DNA from: Prochlorococcus sp. AG-670-N10
GTDB lineage: Bacteria; Cyanobacteriota; Cyanobacteriia; PCC-6307; Cyanobiaceae
Direction: 5' to 3'
DNA length: 57,852 nucleotides
Assembly (NCBI GenBank): GCA_003209065.1
Contig: QCSX01000009.1
Coordinates: 1-57,852, forward strand
The position numbers were made by a program, and so were the translations under genes. How positions within the stretch are numbered: position 1 is the first letter of the stretch; every line of letters starts with the position of its first letter. The notes under the pieces were generated by a model that was given only the letters and a program-made list of their open reading frames with translations, was not told where the DNA came from and did no database searches. Shown here in pieces: positions 28,923 through 38,993 of this stretch.

Positions 28923-29642
28923 ATGATTGAGAAACAATCAGATAATGTTGAAAATAAAGAAGATAACTTTTCTGAAGATAGCAATACGTCTGAAAATTTA
29001 TCTGTAACTGAAGAAAAAATGAATAAAGGTGAAGATTCACCTCAGGAAGATATTGAAAAAATAAATGCAGAAGATTTAAAAAATACAATTACTAACAATG
29101 ATGCAAGACTAGAACAACTAGAAAAAGAGCATGAAACTTTAAAAAGTCAGTACGTAAGAATATCTGCTGATTTCGATAATTTTAGAAAGAGACAGTCTCG
29201 AGATCAAGATGATTTAAAAATTCAACTTGTCTCTAAAGCTTTAAAAGCAATATTACCTATTGTTGATAATTTTGAAAGAGCAAGACAACAATTAAAACCT
29301 GAAGGCGACGAGGCTCAAACTTTGCACAGAAGTTATCAAGGATTATATAAACAATTAGTGGAAGTATTAAAACAACAAGGCGTTGCTCCAATGAGGGTAG
29401 TTGGACAAAAATTTGATCCGAATTTACATGAAGCGGTTTTGAGAGAGCCAAATGAAGAGTTTAATGAAGACGTAATTACTGAAGAACTACAGCGTGGATA
29501 TCATTTAGAAGGCAAAGTTTTAAGGCATGCATTAGTAAAAGTTTCAATGGGTCCTGGCCGACAAATTTCACAAGAACCAGAAGAAATAGATAAAGTTGAA
29601 GAAGATATTGATTCAGAGAGTTCTATCTCTGAAGATAATTAA
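28923..29642 (+). CDS. grpE: nucleotide exchange factor GrpE
   Basis: GrpE releases ADP from DnaK and so drives chaperone cycling. The 239-residue protein has an acidic, disordered N-terminus (residues 1-55), a coiled coil with [29 protein letters not shown], the [16 protein letters not shown] segment, and a C-terminal beta wing ([35 protein letters not shown]). An acidic tail follows. dnaJ starts 32 bases downstream, giving the common grpE-dnaJ pair; no dnaK lies next to them in this window. Confidence 0.96.
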   Translation: MIEKQSDNVENKEDNFSEDSNTSENLSVTEEKMNKGEDSPQEDIEKINAEDLKNTITNNDARLEQLEKEHETLKSQYVRISADFDNFRKRQSRDQDDLKIQLVSKALKAILPIVDNFERARQQLKPEGDEAQTLHRSYQGLYKQLVEVLKQQGVAPMRVVGQKFDPNLHEAVLREPNEEFNEDVITEELQRGYHLEGKVLRHALVKVSMGPGRQISQEPEEIDKVEEDIDSESSISEDN

Positions 29643-29674
29643 ATCCTTTTTTATGAATTGTTGAGTATTATCTA

Positions 29675-30799
29675 ATGGCTGATTTTTATCAAATACTAGG
29701 TGTTTCAAGAGATGCTGATGCTAATACTTTAAAAAGCGCTTATAGAAAGCTAGCAAGACAATATCATCCTGATGTTAATAAAGATCCTGGTGCTGAAGAC
29801 AAATTCAAAGAGATAGGCAAAGCTTATGAGGCATTAGCAGATCCAGAAACTAGAGCAAGATATGATCAGTTTGGGGAGGCGGGAATAGGAGGAGCGGCTG
29901 GCATGCCAGATATGGGAGATATGGGTGGTTTTGGAGACTTGTTTGAAACTTTCTTTAATGGTTTTGGAGGACAGTCTACACAAGGAGGTAGATCACAAAG
30001 AAGAGGTCCCCAACAAGGTGATGATTTAAGATATGACCTAAATATTGATTTTAAAGATGCTATTTTTGGACAACAAAGAGAAATAAAGATACCTCATTTA
30101 GAAACTTGTGAGATATGTAGAGGAACTGGAGCAAAAAAAGGTACAGGACCAATAACTTGTTCAACATGCGGAGGAACTGGGCAGGTTAGAAGAGCAACAA
30201 GAACTCCATTTGGTAATTTTACTCAAGTAGCAGAATGCCCAACTTGTAATGGAGTTGGACAAGTAATTTCAGATCCGTGCGTAAGTTGTGGTGGTAATGG
30301 TGTTAAACAAGTTAGAAAAAAATTACGTATTAATATTCCTGCAGGAGTTGATACAGGGACTAAATTAAGAGTTTCTGGAGAGGGTAATGTAGGTTTAAAA
30401 GGTGGACCACCTGGAGATCTATATGTCTTTATAAAAGTCAAAAATGACTTAAATTTAAAAAGAGATGGTATTAATATTTACTCCGAAATATCAGTGAGTT
30501 ATCTCCAAGCTATTTTAGGAGATACCGTTGATATAATTACAGTTGACGGAAAGGTCAACTTAAAAATTCCAAGTGGAACGCAACCAAACAGTACTTTATC
30601 ATTAGAAAACAAAGGTGTTCCTCGATTAGGCAATCCTGTTGCTAGAGGCAATCATCAGGTTTTAGTAAAAGTTAAACTTCCAACTCGAATAACTGATGAG
30701 GAGAGAAATCTTCTAGAGGGTTTAGCTGCTCAATATTCTGATAAGAATTCTAGTTCTAATAGTGGATTGTTTAGTAAATTGTTTGGTAAGGAATCTTGA
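29675..30799 (+). CDS. dnaJ: chaperone DnaJ
   Basis: This is a full-length type I J-protein of 374 residues. It has a J domain with [13 protein letters not shown] (HPD motif near residue 33) and a Gly/Phe-rich linker with [15 protein letters not shown]. Four zinc-binding repeats are present ([24 protein letters not shown] and CVSCGGNG), followed by the C-terminal substrate-binding domain ([22 protein letters not shown]). It stimulates the ATPase of DnaK and delivers unfolded proteins. Its TGA overlaps the TTG start of the TusA-like gene (TTGA), which suggests translational coupling. Confidence 0.97.
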   Translation: MADFYQILGVSRDADANTLKSAYRKLARQYHPDVNKDPGAEDKFKEIGKAYEALADPETRARYDQFGEAGIGGAAGMPDMGDMGGFGDLFETFFNGFGGQSTQGGRSQRRGPQQGDDLRYDLNIDFKDAIFGQQREIKIPHLETCEICRGTGAKKGTGPITCSTCGGTGQVRRATRTPFGNFTQVAECPTCNGVGQVISDPCVSCGGNGVKQVRKKLRINIPAGVDTGTKLRVSGEGNVGLKGGPPGDLYVFIKVKNDLNLKRDGINIYSEISVSYLQAILGDTVDIITVDGKVNLKIPSGTQPNSTLSLENKGVPRLGNPVARGNHQVLVKVKLPTRITDEERNLLEGLAAQYSDKNSSSNSGLFSKLFGKES

Positions 30800-31032
30800 A
30801 AGAAATTTCAAAGTTATTAGATTTAGAATCGATTCCATGCCCTTTGAATGTAGTGAAATGTAAATTAGCATTAGAGAAACTATCGAAAAATGAAACTTTA
30901 ATAGTAAGTCTAGATAAAGGCGAACCAGAAGAAATGATTAAAAAAGCTTTAAATAGAAAGAAATACTTTTTAAAAATAATTGAAGAAAATAAAAAAACAA
31001 TAAAGTTCAAAATTTTGCATGAAAATCGATAA
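30796..31032 (+). CDS. TusA/SirA-family sulfur-carrier-like protein
   Basis: This 78-residue protein starts at a TTG that overlaps the dnaJ stop. It has the TusA fold pattern: an N-terminal beta strand, then [18 protein letters not shown] where the family has CPxP followed by an amphipathic helix, and a short C-terminal sheet. The conserved cysteine of CP is present, but the second proline is replaced by Asn (CPLN). TusA proteins pass persulfide sulfur in tRNA thiolation and cofactor synthesis; the target here is unknown. Its last 14 bases overlap the start of rsgA. Confidence 0.8.
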   Translation: MKEISKLLDLESIPCPLNVVKCKLALEKLSKNETLIVSLDKGEPEEMIKKALNRKKYFLKIIEENKKTIKFKILHENR

Positions 31033-31936
31033 GGAATATAAAGGTCTTGTTATAAAAAAATTTAATGAATTTTTTCTGGTTGAATTGAATCAAAAAGAAA
31101 ACTTTTATAGTGATAATAAATTTTTATGCAAAATCAGAAAGTCTGTAAATTTTAGAAATCAACTTGTTTTTGTTGGAGATGAAGTAATTTTTTCTCAAAT
31201 TGATTTAAAAAGTAAACGAGCAACAATAGAAAGTTTAGTCAAAAGGAATAATCTTTTAGAAAGACCCTCTGTTGCTAACATTTCAAATATTTATGTAATT
31301 TGTTCTGTTGAAGAGCCAAAATTAAATTTATCTCAAGTTAATAGGTTTTTAATATCTGCTGAGCAGCTTGGGGTAGAGGTTTCATTGGTGTTGACTAAAT
31401 GTGATTTAATAACAGAAGATAAAAGACTTTCTTTAATTGATAAATTTCAGAAGTGGGGATATCAAGTTATTAGTTTAAATTTAAATAATTCAGATAATTT
31501 TGAAAATTTAATGTATGAATTAAAGAAAAAAAAATGCTCAATATTTATGGGACCGTCCGGCGTTGGCAAAACTACTTTATTAAATATGATAATTCCAGGT
31601 CTTAATAATACTACTGCACCAGTTTCAAGCAAAATAAAACGTGGAAAAAATACTACTAGAAATGTTGAATTATTTTCTTTATCAAGCAATAGCTATATTG
31701 TTGATACGCCTGGATTTAATATGCAGATACCTGAAATAGATATTCGTGAATTGCCTAATTTATATCCAGAAATTTATAAACAAGTAGTCACAAAGGGTAT
31801 AAACTGTAAATTTCGTAATTGTCTGCATGTAAATGATCAGGGTTGTAATTTAAATAAAAATTTTGAAAGGTATATTTTTTATAAAGAAATGATTGAATCA
31901 TTTAAGAATCACCATTATCTAACCCAGGGAGATTAA
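31019..31936 (+). CDS. rsgA: small-ribosomal-subunit biogenesis GTPase RsgA
   Basis: RsgA is a circularly permuted GTPase for late 30S maturation. The N-terminal OB fold is followed by GTPase motifs in the permuted order: TKCDLI (G4), then [12 protein letters not shown] (G1) and VDTPGFN (G3). The C-terminal zinc knuckle shows [15 protein letters not shown]. Length 305 is normal. The ATG lies inside the end of the TusA-like gene, so grpE, dnaJ, tusA-like and rsgA form one tightly packed unit. The last 35 bases overlap the convergent ebfC gene. Confidence 0.95.
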   Translation: MKIDKEYKGLVIKKFNEFFLVELNQKENFYSDNKFLCKIRKSVNFRNQLVFVGDEVIFSQIDLKSKRATIESLVKRNNLLERPSVANISNIYVICSVEEPKLNLSQVNRFLISAEQLGVEVSLVLTKCDLITEDKRLSLIDKFQKWGYQVISLNLNNSDNFENLMYELKKKKCSIFMGPSGVGKTTLLNMIIPGLNNTTAPVSSKIKRGKNTTRNVELFSLSSNSYIVDTPGFNMQIPEIDIRELPNLYPEIYKQVVTKGINCKFRNCLHVNDQGCNLNKNFERYIFYKEMIESFKNHHYLTQGD

Positions 31937-32252
31937 GATTTAGTCCACCAGTTAAGTCGTTCATTCTCTCTTTCATCGTTGTAGTTGAACTTTCATGAGC
32001 CTTTTTAATAGCTTCTAGTATATTATTTTCTATTTCTTCCTTACTTGCAGTTGAAATTTTTTCATTTACTTCAACTCTCAAAGGGAGTTGGTTTCCGCTA
32101 ATCCATACTTTTATCATTTCATCATCACTTTTACCTTCAATCTCCATGTTTTCAAGTTCATCTTGTAATTTCTGAGCATTTTGTTGAATTTCTTTAGCTT
32201 TTTTAAAAGCTTCTGTTAGTTGTCCAAAATTTGGAAGTCCAAAACCTGCCAT
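31902..32252 (-). CDS. ebfC: YbaB/EbfC family nucleoid-associated protein
   Basis: YbaB/EbfC proteins are small dimeric DNA-binding proteins. This one is 116 residues: an N-terminal [31 protein letters not shown] helix pair, then a three-stranded sheet ([27 protein letters not shown]), and a C-terminal helix with IKKAHESS. The gene lies last in a murC-murB-ebfC run (21 bases after murB) and overlaps the convergent rsgA stop region by 35 bases. Its regulatory targets are not known. Confidence 0.9.
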   Translation of the reverse strand: MAGFGLPNFGQLTEAFKKAKEIQQNAQKLQDELENMEIEGKSDDEMIKVWISGNQLPLRVEVNEKISTASKEEIENNILEAIKKAHESSTTTMKERMNDLTGGLNLNLPGLDNGDS

Positions 32253-32273
32253 TTGATAAAAAAGTTTCTTTAA

Positions 32274-33164
32274 TTAAGGATAGTCAAATCCGATCATTCT
32301 TACTTCCGGTTGAAGAAAAATTCCTTTCTTTTGTAGTACTTTTTGTTGAATTACTGTTATTAAATCTAAAATATCCTTTGAATTAGCAGAATAATTATTA
32401 ACTATAAAATTTCCATGTATTGTTGATATTTCTGCGCCACCTATTTTAAAACCTTTTAATCCTAACTCCTCAATTAATTTACCCGCATAAGTATTATTTG
32501 GATTTTTAAAAACGCTTCCAAAGCTTGGTAAATCATATGGCTGTGTCTCGGTCTTTTTTCTAAGATTTTTCTTTGTAGTTTCTAATAATTGTTCAACATT
32601 CCCTTTTGGTGTAAATAGTAGTTTTGCACTTATAATGATTAGATTATTTTGTTGAAAAGGGCTGAATCTATATTGAAAATTGATATCTTTTTTTTCAATT
32701 TCAAATAATTTAAGAGTTTCAGTATCAATAACTTGAACCGATAAAAGATTATTTGCTAATGATAATTCTTTTGAACCTGCATTCATATAGATAGAACCTC
32801 CTACTGTTCCCGGAATTCCCACGGTCCACTCACCGCCTTGTAATCCATTTTTTGCAAGCATATTTGACATCGTTGGGAGCATTACACCAGCCTCTGCAAC
32901 TACAATCCCTGAATGGGAGTCAATTTTTATAGAGCACATTTTCTTGGTACAAATAGTTAACCCTTTTAAGAAAATATTATTTATAAGTAAATTTGAGCCA
33001 GCTCCTATTATTCGACATTTTTGATTATTTAAACGTGACCATTTTATTAAATTAATGAATTCGTCAGTACTATTTGGTTTTGAAAAATATTCCGCAAATC
33101 CACCAACTTTTATAGTCGTATAATTAGAAAGACTTACTTTCTCTTGAAAATTAATATTTTTCAT
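32274..33164 (-). CDS. murB: UDP-N-acetylenolpyruvoylglucosamine reductase
   Basis: MurB reduces the enolpyruvyl group with FAD and NADPH to give UDP-MurNAc. The 296-residue protein begins with the FAD segment NYTTIKVGGFAEYF and IIGAGSNLLI. GEWTVGIPGTVGGSIYMNAG is the family core. SFGSVFKNP carries the catalytic serine, and LEPEVRM-like LQPEVRMIGF ends the protein. It starts 7 bases after murC, so the two consecutive peptidoglycan enzymes are coupled, with ebfC downstream. Confidence 0.96.
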   Translation of the reverse strand: MKNINFQEKVSLSNYTTIKVGGFAEYFSKPNSTDEFINLIKWSRLNNQKCRIIGAGSNLLINNIFLKGLTICTKKMCSIKIDSHSGIVVAEAGVMLPTMSNMLAKNGLQGGEWTVGIPGTVGGSIYMNAGSKELSLANNLLSVQVIDTETLKLFEIEKKDINFQYRFSPFQQNNLIIISAKLLFTPKGNVEQLLETTKKNLRKKTETQPYDLPSFGSVFKNPNNTYAGKLIEELGLKGFKIGGAEISTIHGNFIVNNYSANSKDILDLITVIQQKVLQKKGIFLQPEVRMIGFDYP

Positions 33165-33171
33165 TAACTAT

Positions 33172-34593
33172 TTAATCACTTAAAGTATTTTTATTATTTA
33201 AGATTGACCACAGGTTATGACAATCTCCAGCTCCCATATTTAAAATAAAATCATTTTTTTGGGTTAATTTAAAGAATCTATCTTTAATTTCATAATTGTC
33301 TTTTAAATATATAACATTTTTATTTTTTTTATAAATAAGATTAGCAATTTGTTGTGAGTCAATATTTTGTATATTTTTTTCCCCAGCCCCAAAAATATTT
33401 GTTATGTAGATAATATCTGCTTTTGAAAGTTCTTCGACAAATTCATTAATAAATTGTTTTACTCTAGTAAATCTATGAGGTTGAAAAATAGCAATTAATC
33501 TTCCTCTTTGTTCTTTATTACTATTATTTTTATCATCTATAAATAACTTTGCTAAATTAATCGTTTCTTTAATTTCATTAGGATGATGTGCATAGTCATC
33601 ATAAATAATTCTTTTATCGAGTTCACCTCTAAATTCAAACCTTTTTTTTGGTAATTCCAAAGATTCAATATTTTTTTTTATAGTTTTAAAACTTACTCCA
33701 ATCATCCTACATGCTGCTATGGCTGCAGTAATGTTAGAAAGATTATGTAAGCCAGGAATTGGAATATTTATTATGTCAATGAAATTACCATGCTCAAAGT
33801 ATTCACCAACTGTTTGATTTTTATTTATGATCTTTGGAATTATCGCATAAGCAATATTATTTTTTTCTTTTATAGACCATTGATTATTTGATTTAAAATT
33901 TTTTCTTGTTATTTTACAATCGTAGTTAATTAATAATTTTTCGGAGTTAGAAGCAAATTTTCGAAATGAAGATAGTATTTCATCCATATTTGAGTAATGG
34001 TCGCAATGATCAAAATCAATATTAATTATTATTCCAATATTAGAATTATAATTATTAATTGTTCCGTCAGACTCGTCAATTTCAGTTACTAAGTATTTTG
34101 TATTTTCGATATGAGCATTGGATTCATAAATTGGCATTATCCCGCCAATGATTGAAGAAGAATTATGGGTACATAACTCTAATAATGTAGAAAGAAAAGT
34201 ACTAGTTGATGTTTTCCCATGACTACCTGCTATTGATAGTGATATGTAGGATTTCATTATCATTGCAAGAATTTCTGAACGATGTTTTATTAATAAATTA
34301 TTTTTTTTACAATAGGATAATTCTTCATTTTCATCTTTAATTGCTGAGCTAATGACAAAATTGATTGTCTGATTTTGAAATTTAGAAACCACAAGGTCAA
34401 TATTCTTTTTTATTTGAGATTCAAAAATTATTGCTCCTAACGCTTTTAATTTTTTTGTTTCTTTGTTTTTAACTAAATCAGAGCCAGAAACAGAATATCC
34501 CTGTTTTATCAGTGCCATGGCGATTGCCGACATTCCAATCCCACCAATGCCAATAAAATGAAAATGACCTTTGACTATTAATTTTGTATTCAA
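33172..34593 (-). CDS. murC: UDP-N-acetylmuramate-L-alanine ligase
   Basis: MurC adds L-alanine to UDP-MurNAc. In its 473 residues the N-terminal GIGGIGMSAIAMALIKQGY nucleotide fold is followed by the Mur-ligase ATP loop SIAGSHGKTSTSTF near residue 118, DFDHCDHY, GLHNLSNITAAIAACRMIG, IYDDYAHHPNEI and IFQPHRFTR. NMGAGDCHNLW near the end is typical of MurC. It is the first gene of the murC-murB-ebfC run and is divergent from gap2, with a 196-base gap between them that must hold promoters for both. Confidence 0.96.
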   Translation of the reverse strand: MNTKLIVKGHFHFIGIGGIGMSAIAMALIKQGYSVSGSDLVKNKETKKLKALGAIIFESQIKKNIDLVVSKFQNQTINFVISSAIKDENEELSYCKKNNLLIKHRSEILAMIMKSYISLSIAGSHGKTSTSTFLSTLLELCTHNSSSIIGGIMPIYESNAHIENTKYLVTEIDESDGTINNYNSNIGIIINIDFDHCDHYSNMDEILSSFRKFASNSEKLLINYDCKITRKNFKSNNQWSIKEKNNIAYAIIPKIINKNQTVGEYFEHGNFIDIINIPIPGLHNLSNITAAIAACRMIGVSFKTIKKNIESLELPKKRFEFRGELDKRIIYDDYAHHPNEIKETINLAKLFIDDKNNSNKEQRGRLIAIFQPHRFTRVKQFINEFVEELSKADIIYITNIFGAGEKNIQNIDSQQIANLIYKKNKNVIYLKDNYEIKDRFFKLTQKNDFILNMGAGDCHNLWSILNNKNTLSD

Positions 34594-34748
34594 TTATTAT
34601 CTTTATACTTAAATTAAGATAACTTCTAACTAATTATTTTGGCATTTAATTTTCACAAAAAATGTTAGTTTTTTTAATGAATTAATACAAAAATAGAATT
34701 ATTTGCTTAATAAATCAAAAAATACTTACGTTATTGCACAAAATTCTG

Positions 34749-34754
34749 TATGAT
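34749..34754 (+). promoter_or_regulatory. possible -10 box of gap2
   Basis: TATGAT lies 35 bases before the gap2 ATG. A poor -35 (TTACGT) sits 17 bases upstream of it. The weak -35 suggests help from an activator or simply the loose -35 use of this group. Confidence 0.35.
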
Positions 34755-34789
34755 CAGCAACTTAGGTTAATCATTAGAAAATTTTAGTT

Positions 34790-35812
34790 ATGACTTTGCG
34801 TGTTGCGATTAATGGGTTTGGCAGAATTGGGCGAAACTTTATGCGTTGTTGGTTAAGCAGAGGAGCTTATACCAATATCGAAGTGGTTGGTATAAACGTA
34901 ACTTCCGATCCTAAAACGAACGCTCACCTTCTGAAATATGATTCAGTATTAGGAAAATTGGATGGTGTAGACATCCAATACACTGATGATACTTTTGTAA
35001 TTAATAACAAAACAATAAAATGTTTCTCTGATAGAAACCCAATGAATTTACCTTGGAAAGATTGGGGGGTTGATTTGGTAATAGAATCAACTGGTGTTTT
35101 CAATACTGACGTAGGTGCAAGCAAACACCTTGAGGTTGGTGCTAAGAAAGTAATTCTTACTGCTCCAGGTAAAGGGGCAGGTGTTGGGACTTATGTAGTA
35201 GGTGTTAATGCTGATCAATATAAACATAGTGATTATGATATTTTGAGCAATGCTAGTTGCACTACAAACTGTTTAGCTCCGGTAGTAAAAGTTCTTGATC
35301 AAACTTTTGGAATTAATAAAGGATTGATGACAACTATTCATAGCTATACTGGCGATCAACGTATATTAGACAATAGCCATAGGGATTTAAGAAGGGCTAG
35401 AGCAGCAGCAACTAATATTGTTCCGACTTCAACAGGCGCTGCTAAAGCAGTTGCTTTGGTCTACCCTGAAATGACAGGTAAATTAACTGGTATTGCGATG
35501 AGAGTACCTACTCCTAACGTTTCAGCTGTAGATTTCGTTTTTGAATCTTCAAAATCTGTTACTAGTGAAGAAATTAACAATGCTATTAAGGAATCTTCTC
35601 TTGGCTCAATGAAAGGAATTATTAAATATGGTGATGAGCCACTTGTTTCAAGTGATTATGCAGGGACTAATGAGTCATCAATTGTAGATAGTGATCTTAC
35701 AATGTCTATTGGCGATAATCTTGTAAAAGTTCTTGCTTGGTATGATAATGAATGGGGCTATAGTCAAAGAGTTGTGGATTTAGCCGAAATAGTAGCTAAA
35801 AAATGGGAATAA
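34790..35812 (+). CDS. gap2: glyceraldehyde-3-phosphate dehydrogenase, Calvin-cycle type
   Basis: Gap2 reduces 1,3-bisphosphoglycerate in the Calvin cycle and serves gluconeogenesis. The 340-residue protein begins with [18 protein letters not shown] (dinucleotide loop). The catalytic cysteine is in [13 protein letters not shown], and [20 protein letters not shown] and [15 protein letters not shown] complete the family picture. [20 protein letters not shown] is also as expected. I assign the plastid/cyanobacterial Gap2 type from its overall resemblance; the cofactor preference is not proved. Its terminator appears to lie inside the 3' end of the convergent thiL gene, whose stop directly abuts the gap2 stop. 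Confidence 0.95.
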   Translation: MTLRVAINGFGRIGRNFMRCWLSRGAYTNIEVVGINVTSDPKTNAHLLKYDSVLGKLDGVDIQYTDDTFVINNKTIKCFSDRNPMNLPWKDWGVDLVIESTGVFNTDVGASKHLEVGAKKVILTAPGKGAGVGTYVVGVNADQYKHSDYDILSNASCTTNCLAPVVKVLDQTFGINKGLMTTIHSYTGDQRILDNSHRDLRRARAAATNIVPTSTGAAKAVALVYPEMTGKLTGIAMRVPTPNVSAVDFVFESSKSVTSEEINNAIKESSLGSMKGIIKYGDEPLVSSDYAGTNESSIVDSDLTMSIGDNLVKVLAWYDNEWGYSQRVVDLAEIVAKKWE

Positions 35813-36799
35813 TTAAAAGTGAGAAAAAGACTTATTTTTAAATAAGTTTTTGTTATCACAGTTTTCAAAACTGACGGAAGCATCCCCTTCGAGAAAATAT
35901 CCGATTTCAGTAACAGTTTTATCTTCAAATAAAAGATTATTGGCCCATTTTCTTGGTAGAGAAAATACTAGTTCATAATCTTCTCCACCAAAAAAATAAT
36001 ATTCGTCCCATTTATGTCCTTTAGGCCAATTTTTATGTTTGGGAATTTTTGTATAATCAATGATTGCTTTGCAATTACTTTCAGTTGCTAAATCTAATAA
36101 TGCTTGAAATAAGCCATCACTACTATCAGTACAACCTATCATTTTTATACTTTTATTAGGTCGAGCTTTAAGTACTTTTTTAAGAAAATTAGGTTTAAGT
36201 TTAGGTCTCGAAAATTGTTGTAAAGAACTATTAATTAATGATTTTGTTAAAGAAATATCAGTATCAAAAATTTTTTTACTTTTTATCATTAATCCTAATT
36301 TGCTAAGGCCATGAATGCCTGTAGTTAAAATAATCTCTTTTGGTTTACATGAATTTCTTCGTAATTTTATTTTCCCCTGTAATCCTATAGCAGTCATAGA
36401 GATTACCTTTTCTTGCCCCATAGAACAATCTCCTCCAAGAATTAAGCCTCCGAAATGGTTTAAAGCTAGATTTATTCCTGTATATAAATCTTTAATCCAA
36501 ATCCAATCAGTTTTTGATGGAACTACTAATCCAATATTAACTCCTATAATTTTGCTGCATCCACTTGAGATTAAGTCAGATACGTTGCTTGCTACTACTT
36601 TCCATCCTATATCTAAGGCAGAAATCGTATCATCATTAAAATGGATATTTTCAACTAATGAATCAGTATTAATAAGCAAGGTTTTATTTTTCTTTTTAAC
36701 GAAGGCACAATCATCAGAGACTTGATTTTTAGGCATAAATTCAGCAAGCCTTTTTATTAATTCTTTTTCGCCAATATCCTCTAATAATTCTTTATGCAT
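35813..36799 (-). CDS. thiL: thiamine-monophosphate kinase
   Basis: ThiL phosphorylates thiamine monophosphate to the active diphosphate. The 328 residues show the PurM/ThiL fold: DDCAFVKKKNKTLLINTDSLVE (metal aspartates), HFNDDTISALDIGWKVVASNVSDL, GGLILGGDCSMG, CTDSSDGLFQALLDLA and FFGGEDYELVFSLP. It is downstream of the cyclophilin gene with an 8-base overlap, so the two are coupled. The last 25 bases or so also carry the gap2 terminator hairpin on the opposite strand, which limits change at this C-terminus (KNLFKNKSFSHF). Confidence 0.94.
   Translation of the reverse strand: MHKELLEDIGEKELIKRLAEFMPKNQVSDDCAFVKKKNKTLLINTDSLVENIHFNDDTISALDIGWKVVASNVSDLISSGCSKIIGVNIGLVVPSKTDWIWIKDLYTGINLALNHFGGLILGGDCSMGQEKVISMTAIGLQGKIKLRRNSCKPKEIILTTGIHGLSKLGLMIKSKKIFDTDISLTKSLINSSLQQFSRPKLKPNFLKKVLKARPNKSIKMIGCTDSSDGLFQALLDLATESNCKAIIDYTKIPKHKNWPKGHKWDEYYFFGGEDYELVFSLPRKWANNLLFEDKTVTEIGYFLEGDASVSFENCDNKNLFKNKSFSHF
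35830..35851 (+). terminator. gap2 terminator inside the thiL 3' end
   Basis: ACTTATT (35830-35836) and AATAAGT (35841-35847) pair around a four-base loop, and T residues run on to 35851. It starts 18 bases after the gap2 stop. A runs upstream make it work in both directions in principle. Confidence 0.6.
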
Positions 36800-37883
36800 T
36801 TAATTTAAGTTTATCCATTCCACTTAAAACATCAATTGAGATAATTGTGTCATCTTTTGTAAGCTCTTCTAACACTTCAAAACCTTCTATTACATAACCA
36901 AAAGCAGCATTTCTTCCGTCAATTAAATTGCGACCAGCTGGATTAAGTTCCGCTTCATATAAGAAGAAGAAAAACTGAGATGACCCATCATCAACAGCGG
37001 TACTGGAATGTGACCACCCTAAGGTTCCAAGTGTTGCAAATGGTAAAGTTGGTGTTTCTGTATAAAGGCCTAATTCTTCAAAAGTTTCGTTATAGAAAGT
37101 TTCGTTTTCGTTAGGTATTCTTATCTCCAAGGGGACATGTCTCTCAATATCTGTTTCCGGATCTATGTATCCAATCTCATTACCAACTGGATCACCAGTT
37201 TGAAGAACAAAAAATTCTTCTGCCCTATTAATTGGTAGATTATTATAAAAGTCTTTTGAAGATAAATCTATAAATGCACCACCAGTCAGAGGAGCATTAA
37301 ATCCATCTATTATTGCCTGCATATCACCCTTAGAAGTCTTTATATTAACTTTTGCTCGACCAAGTAATCTAGGCAAATTATCAAATTCGCTCGGGATAGA
37401 ATATGGAAATTCATTAGGTAAAAAGTATTCTTCTAGTCCTCCTATCTTATCTAGCGCTTTTTTTCTGGTTGTTATAAATGAGTATTTATTTTTAGATTCA
37501 GCTTCATTTTGAAGATTATCAAAATCGTTTTTAAGATCTAAAAACGTGTTTTCTGCGATTTTTTGTTTTTCAATCGGTAATTCCTCAATAATTCGACTTT
37601 TATATTTTTTTAGTAAAGATTGACATTTTGTAACAGTTTTTGAGAGAGCTGGCCATCTTCCTCCTCTTACAAGGTCACTTGTGTCTTCTAACTTATGTTG
37701 AATTTCTTGTAACTCAACTTGCTTGATAGGGAGAGCATTTCTCAGTATTGCATTGGGATCTTTTACTGCGTTTCCAGTTGGTAAATCAGCTAATACTTGG
37801 GTTGGTTTTAAGAAACAAACTTGTATTAAAAGTAATATTAAAAACAAATAATGTTTGTTCTGATTTGATAAGAAGTTTTGCAT
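36792..37883 (-). CDS. lumenal cyclophilin-type peptidyl-prolyl isomerase (CYP38/TLP40-like)
   Basis: This 363-residue protein starts with a signal peptide (hydrophobic [14 protein letters not shown], then a VLADLP-type cleavage region), so it is likely exported to the thylakoid lumen or periplasm. An N-terminal helical domain (residues about 40-170) precedes a divergent cyclophilin domain with [33 protein letters not shown] and [34 protein letters not shown]. That order is as in plant CYP38/TLP40, which assists photosystem II assembly. Several active-site residues of true cyclophilins are altered, so isomerase activity may be low. It overlaps thiL by 8 bases and is divergent from efp, 43 bases away. 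Confidence 0.88.
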   Translation of the reverse strand: MQNFLSNQNKHYLFLILLLIQVCFLKPTQVLADLPTGNAVKDPNAILRNALPIKQVELQEIQHKLEDTSDLVRGGRWPALSKTVTKCQSLLKKYKSRIIEELPIEKQKIAENTFLDLKNDFDNLQNEAESKNKYSFITTRKKALDKIGGLEEYFLPNEFPYSIPSEFDNLPRLLGRAKVNIKTSKGDMQAIIDGFNAPLTGGAFIDLSSKDFYNNLPINRAEEFFVLQTGDPVGNEIGYIDPETDIERHVPLEIRIPNENETFYNETFEELGLYTETPTLPFATLGTLGWSHSSTAVDDGSSQFFFFLYEAELNPAGRNLIDGRNAAFGYVIEGFEVLEELTKDDTIISIDVLSGMDKLKLNA

Positions 37884-37926
37884 AGCACTCTTACAGGTTT
37901 ATGATCCTTGGGTATGTAATACAGGA

Positions 37927-38487
37927 ATGATTTCCAGTAACGATTTTCGCACAGGTACCACTATCGAGATAGATGGACAAGTTTGGCGAGTAGTAGAATT
38001 CCTACATGTCAAGCCTGGTAAGGGTTCTGCCTTTGTGCGAACAAAATTAAAATCAGTTCGAAACGGTAATGTAGTCGAAAAAACTTTTCGAGCTGGAGAA
38101 TCAGTACAACAAGCTATCCTTGAAAAGTCTAACCTGCAACATACTTATGTGGAGTCAGGTGACTATGTTTTTATGGATATGACAAGTTTTGAAGAAACAA
38201 GACTCTCTTCTGATCAAATCGGGAAAGGTTCAAAGTACCTTAAAGAAGGTATGGAGGTTAATGTGATTTTTTATAAAGATAAAGTTTTAGAAGTTGAACT
38301 TCCAATTTCTATAATTTTAAAAGTTACTGAAACTGATCCTGGAGTTAAAGGAGATACTGCAAGTGGGGGCACTAAACCAGCTATCCTAGAAACAGGTGCT
38401 CAAGTTATGGTTCCTTTATTTATCTCCGTAGGAGAGATGATTAAGGTAGATACTCGTAACGATAGTTATCTTGGACGTGAAAACTAA
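37927..38487 (+). CDS. efp: translation elongation factor P
   Basis: EF-P relieves ribosomes stalled at polyproline. The 186-residue protein has the three-barrel layout. Domain I shows [20 protein letters not shown], with lysine at the loop tip that is modified in other bacteria; the modifying system here cannot be told from the window. Domain III ends [11 protein letters not shown], close to the usual signature. The stop overlaps the accB ATG by one base (TAATG), a coupled pair that is common in cyanobacteria. Confidence 0.97.
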   Translation: MISSNDFRTGTTIEIDGQVWRVVEFLHVKPGKGSAFVRTKLKSVRNGNVVEKTFRAGESVQQAILEKSNLQHTYVESGDYVFMDMTSFEETRLSSDQIGKGSKYLKEGMEVNVIFYKDKVLEVELPISIILKVTETDPGVKGDTASGGTKPAILETGAQVMVPLFISVGEMIKVDTRNDSYLGREN

Positions 38488-38993
38488 TGGCTATGAAATT
38501 AGATCATGATGACCTAGATCGCTTGATAGAAAAAATTTCTACAAGTGATATTCAAGAATTTTCTTTAGAAGGGGAAGATTTTAAACTTGAAATAAAACGA
38601 AATCTGTTTGAAAAGAATCATTCAAATAATAATTCAACAACAAACAATTCTTCAGAGCTGCAAATAACTTCAACTCAATCACCTCCGATTGATAATATTT
38701 CTTTAAAAACCAACTCTGAAGTTTCTCAGGTGGCACCCCCAGGGCGCTCAGATCTTACTGACATTACTTCCCCTATGGTTGGGACATTTTATAGGGCTGC
38801 AGCTCCAGGGGAGGATCCTTTCGTGGAATTAGGCAGTAAAATAAATGTTGGCCAAACGATTTGTATACTCGAAGCTATGAAGTTAATGAACGAAATTGAA
38901 TCGGAGTTTAACGCTGAAATAGTAGAAATACTTGTTGAGAATGGAACACCTGTAGAGTTTGGACAAGTATTAATGCGCGTTAAACAGTCTTGA
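38487..38993 (+). CDS. accB: acetyl-CoA carboxylase biotin carboxyl carrier protein
   Basis: AccB carries the biotin used by acetyl-CoA carboxylase to make malonyl-CoA. The 168-residue protein has an N-terminal helix region, a Ser/Thr/Asn-rich linker (residues about 45-90), and a biotinyl domain with SPMVGTFYRAAAPGEDPFVE and the biotin lysine in ILEAMKLMNEIE near residue 131. It follows efp with a one-base overlap. Its last 24 bases overlap the end of the convergent pdxA gene. Confidence 0.97.
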   Translation: MAMKLDHDDLDRLIEKISTSDIQEFSLEGEDFKLEIKRNLFEKNHSNNNSTTNNSSELQITSTQSPPIDNISLKTNSEVSQVAPPGRSDLTDITSPMVGTFYRAAAPGEDPFVELGSKINVGQTICILEAMKLMNEIESEFNAEIVEILVENGTPVEFGQVLMRVKQS

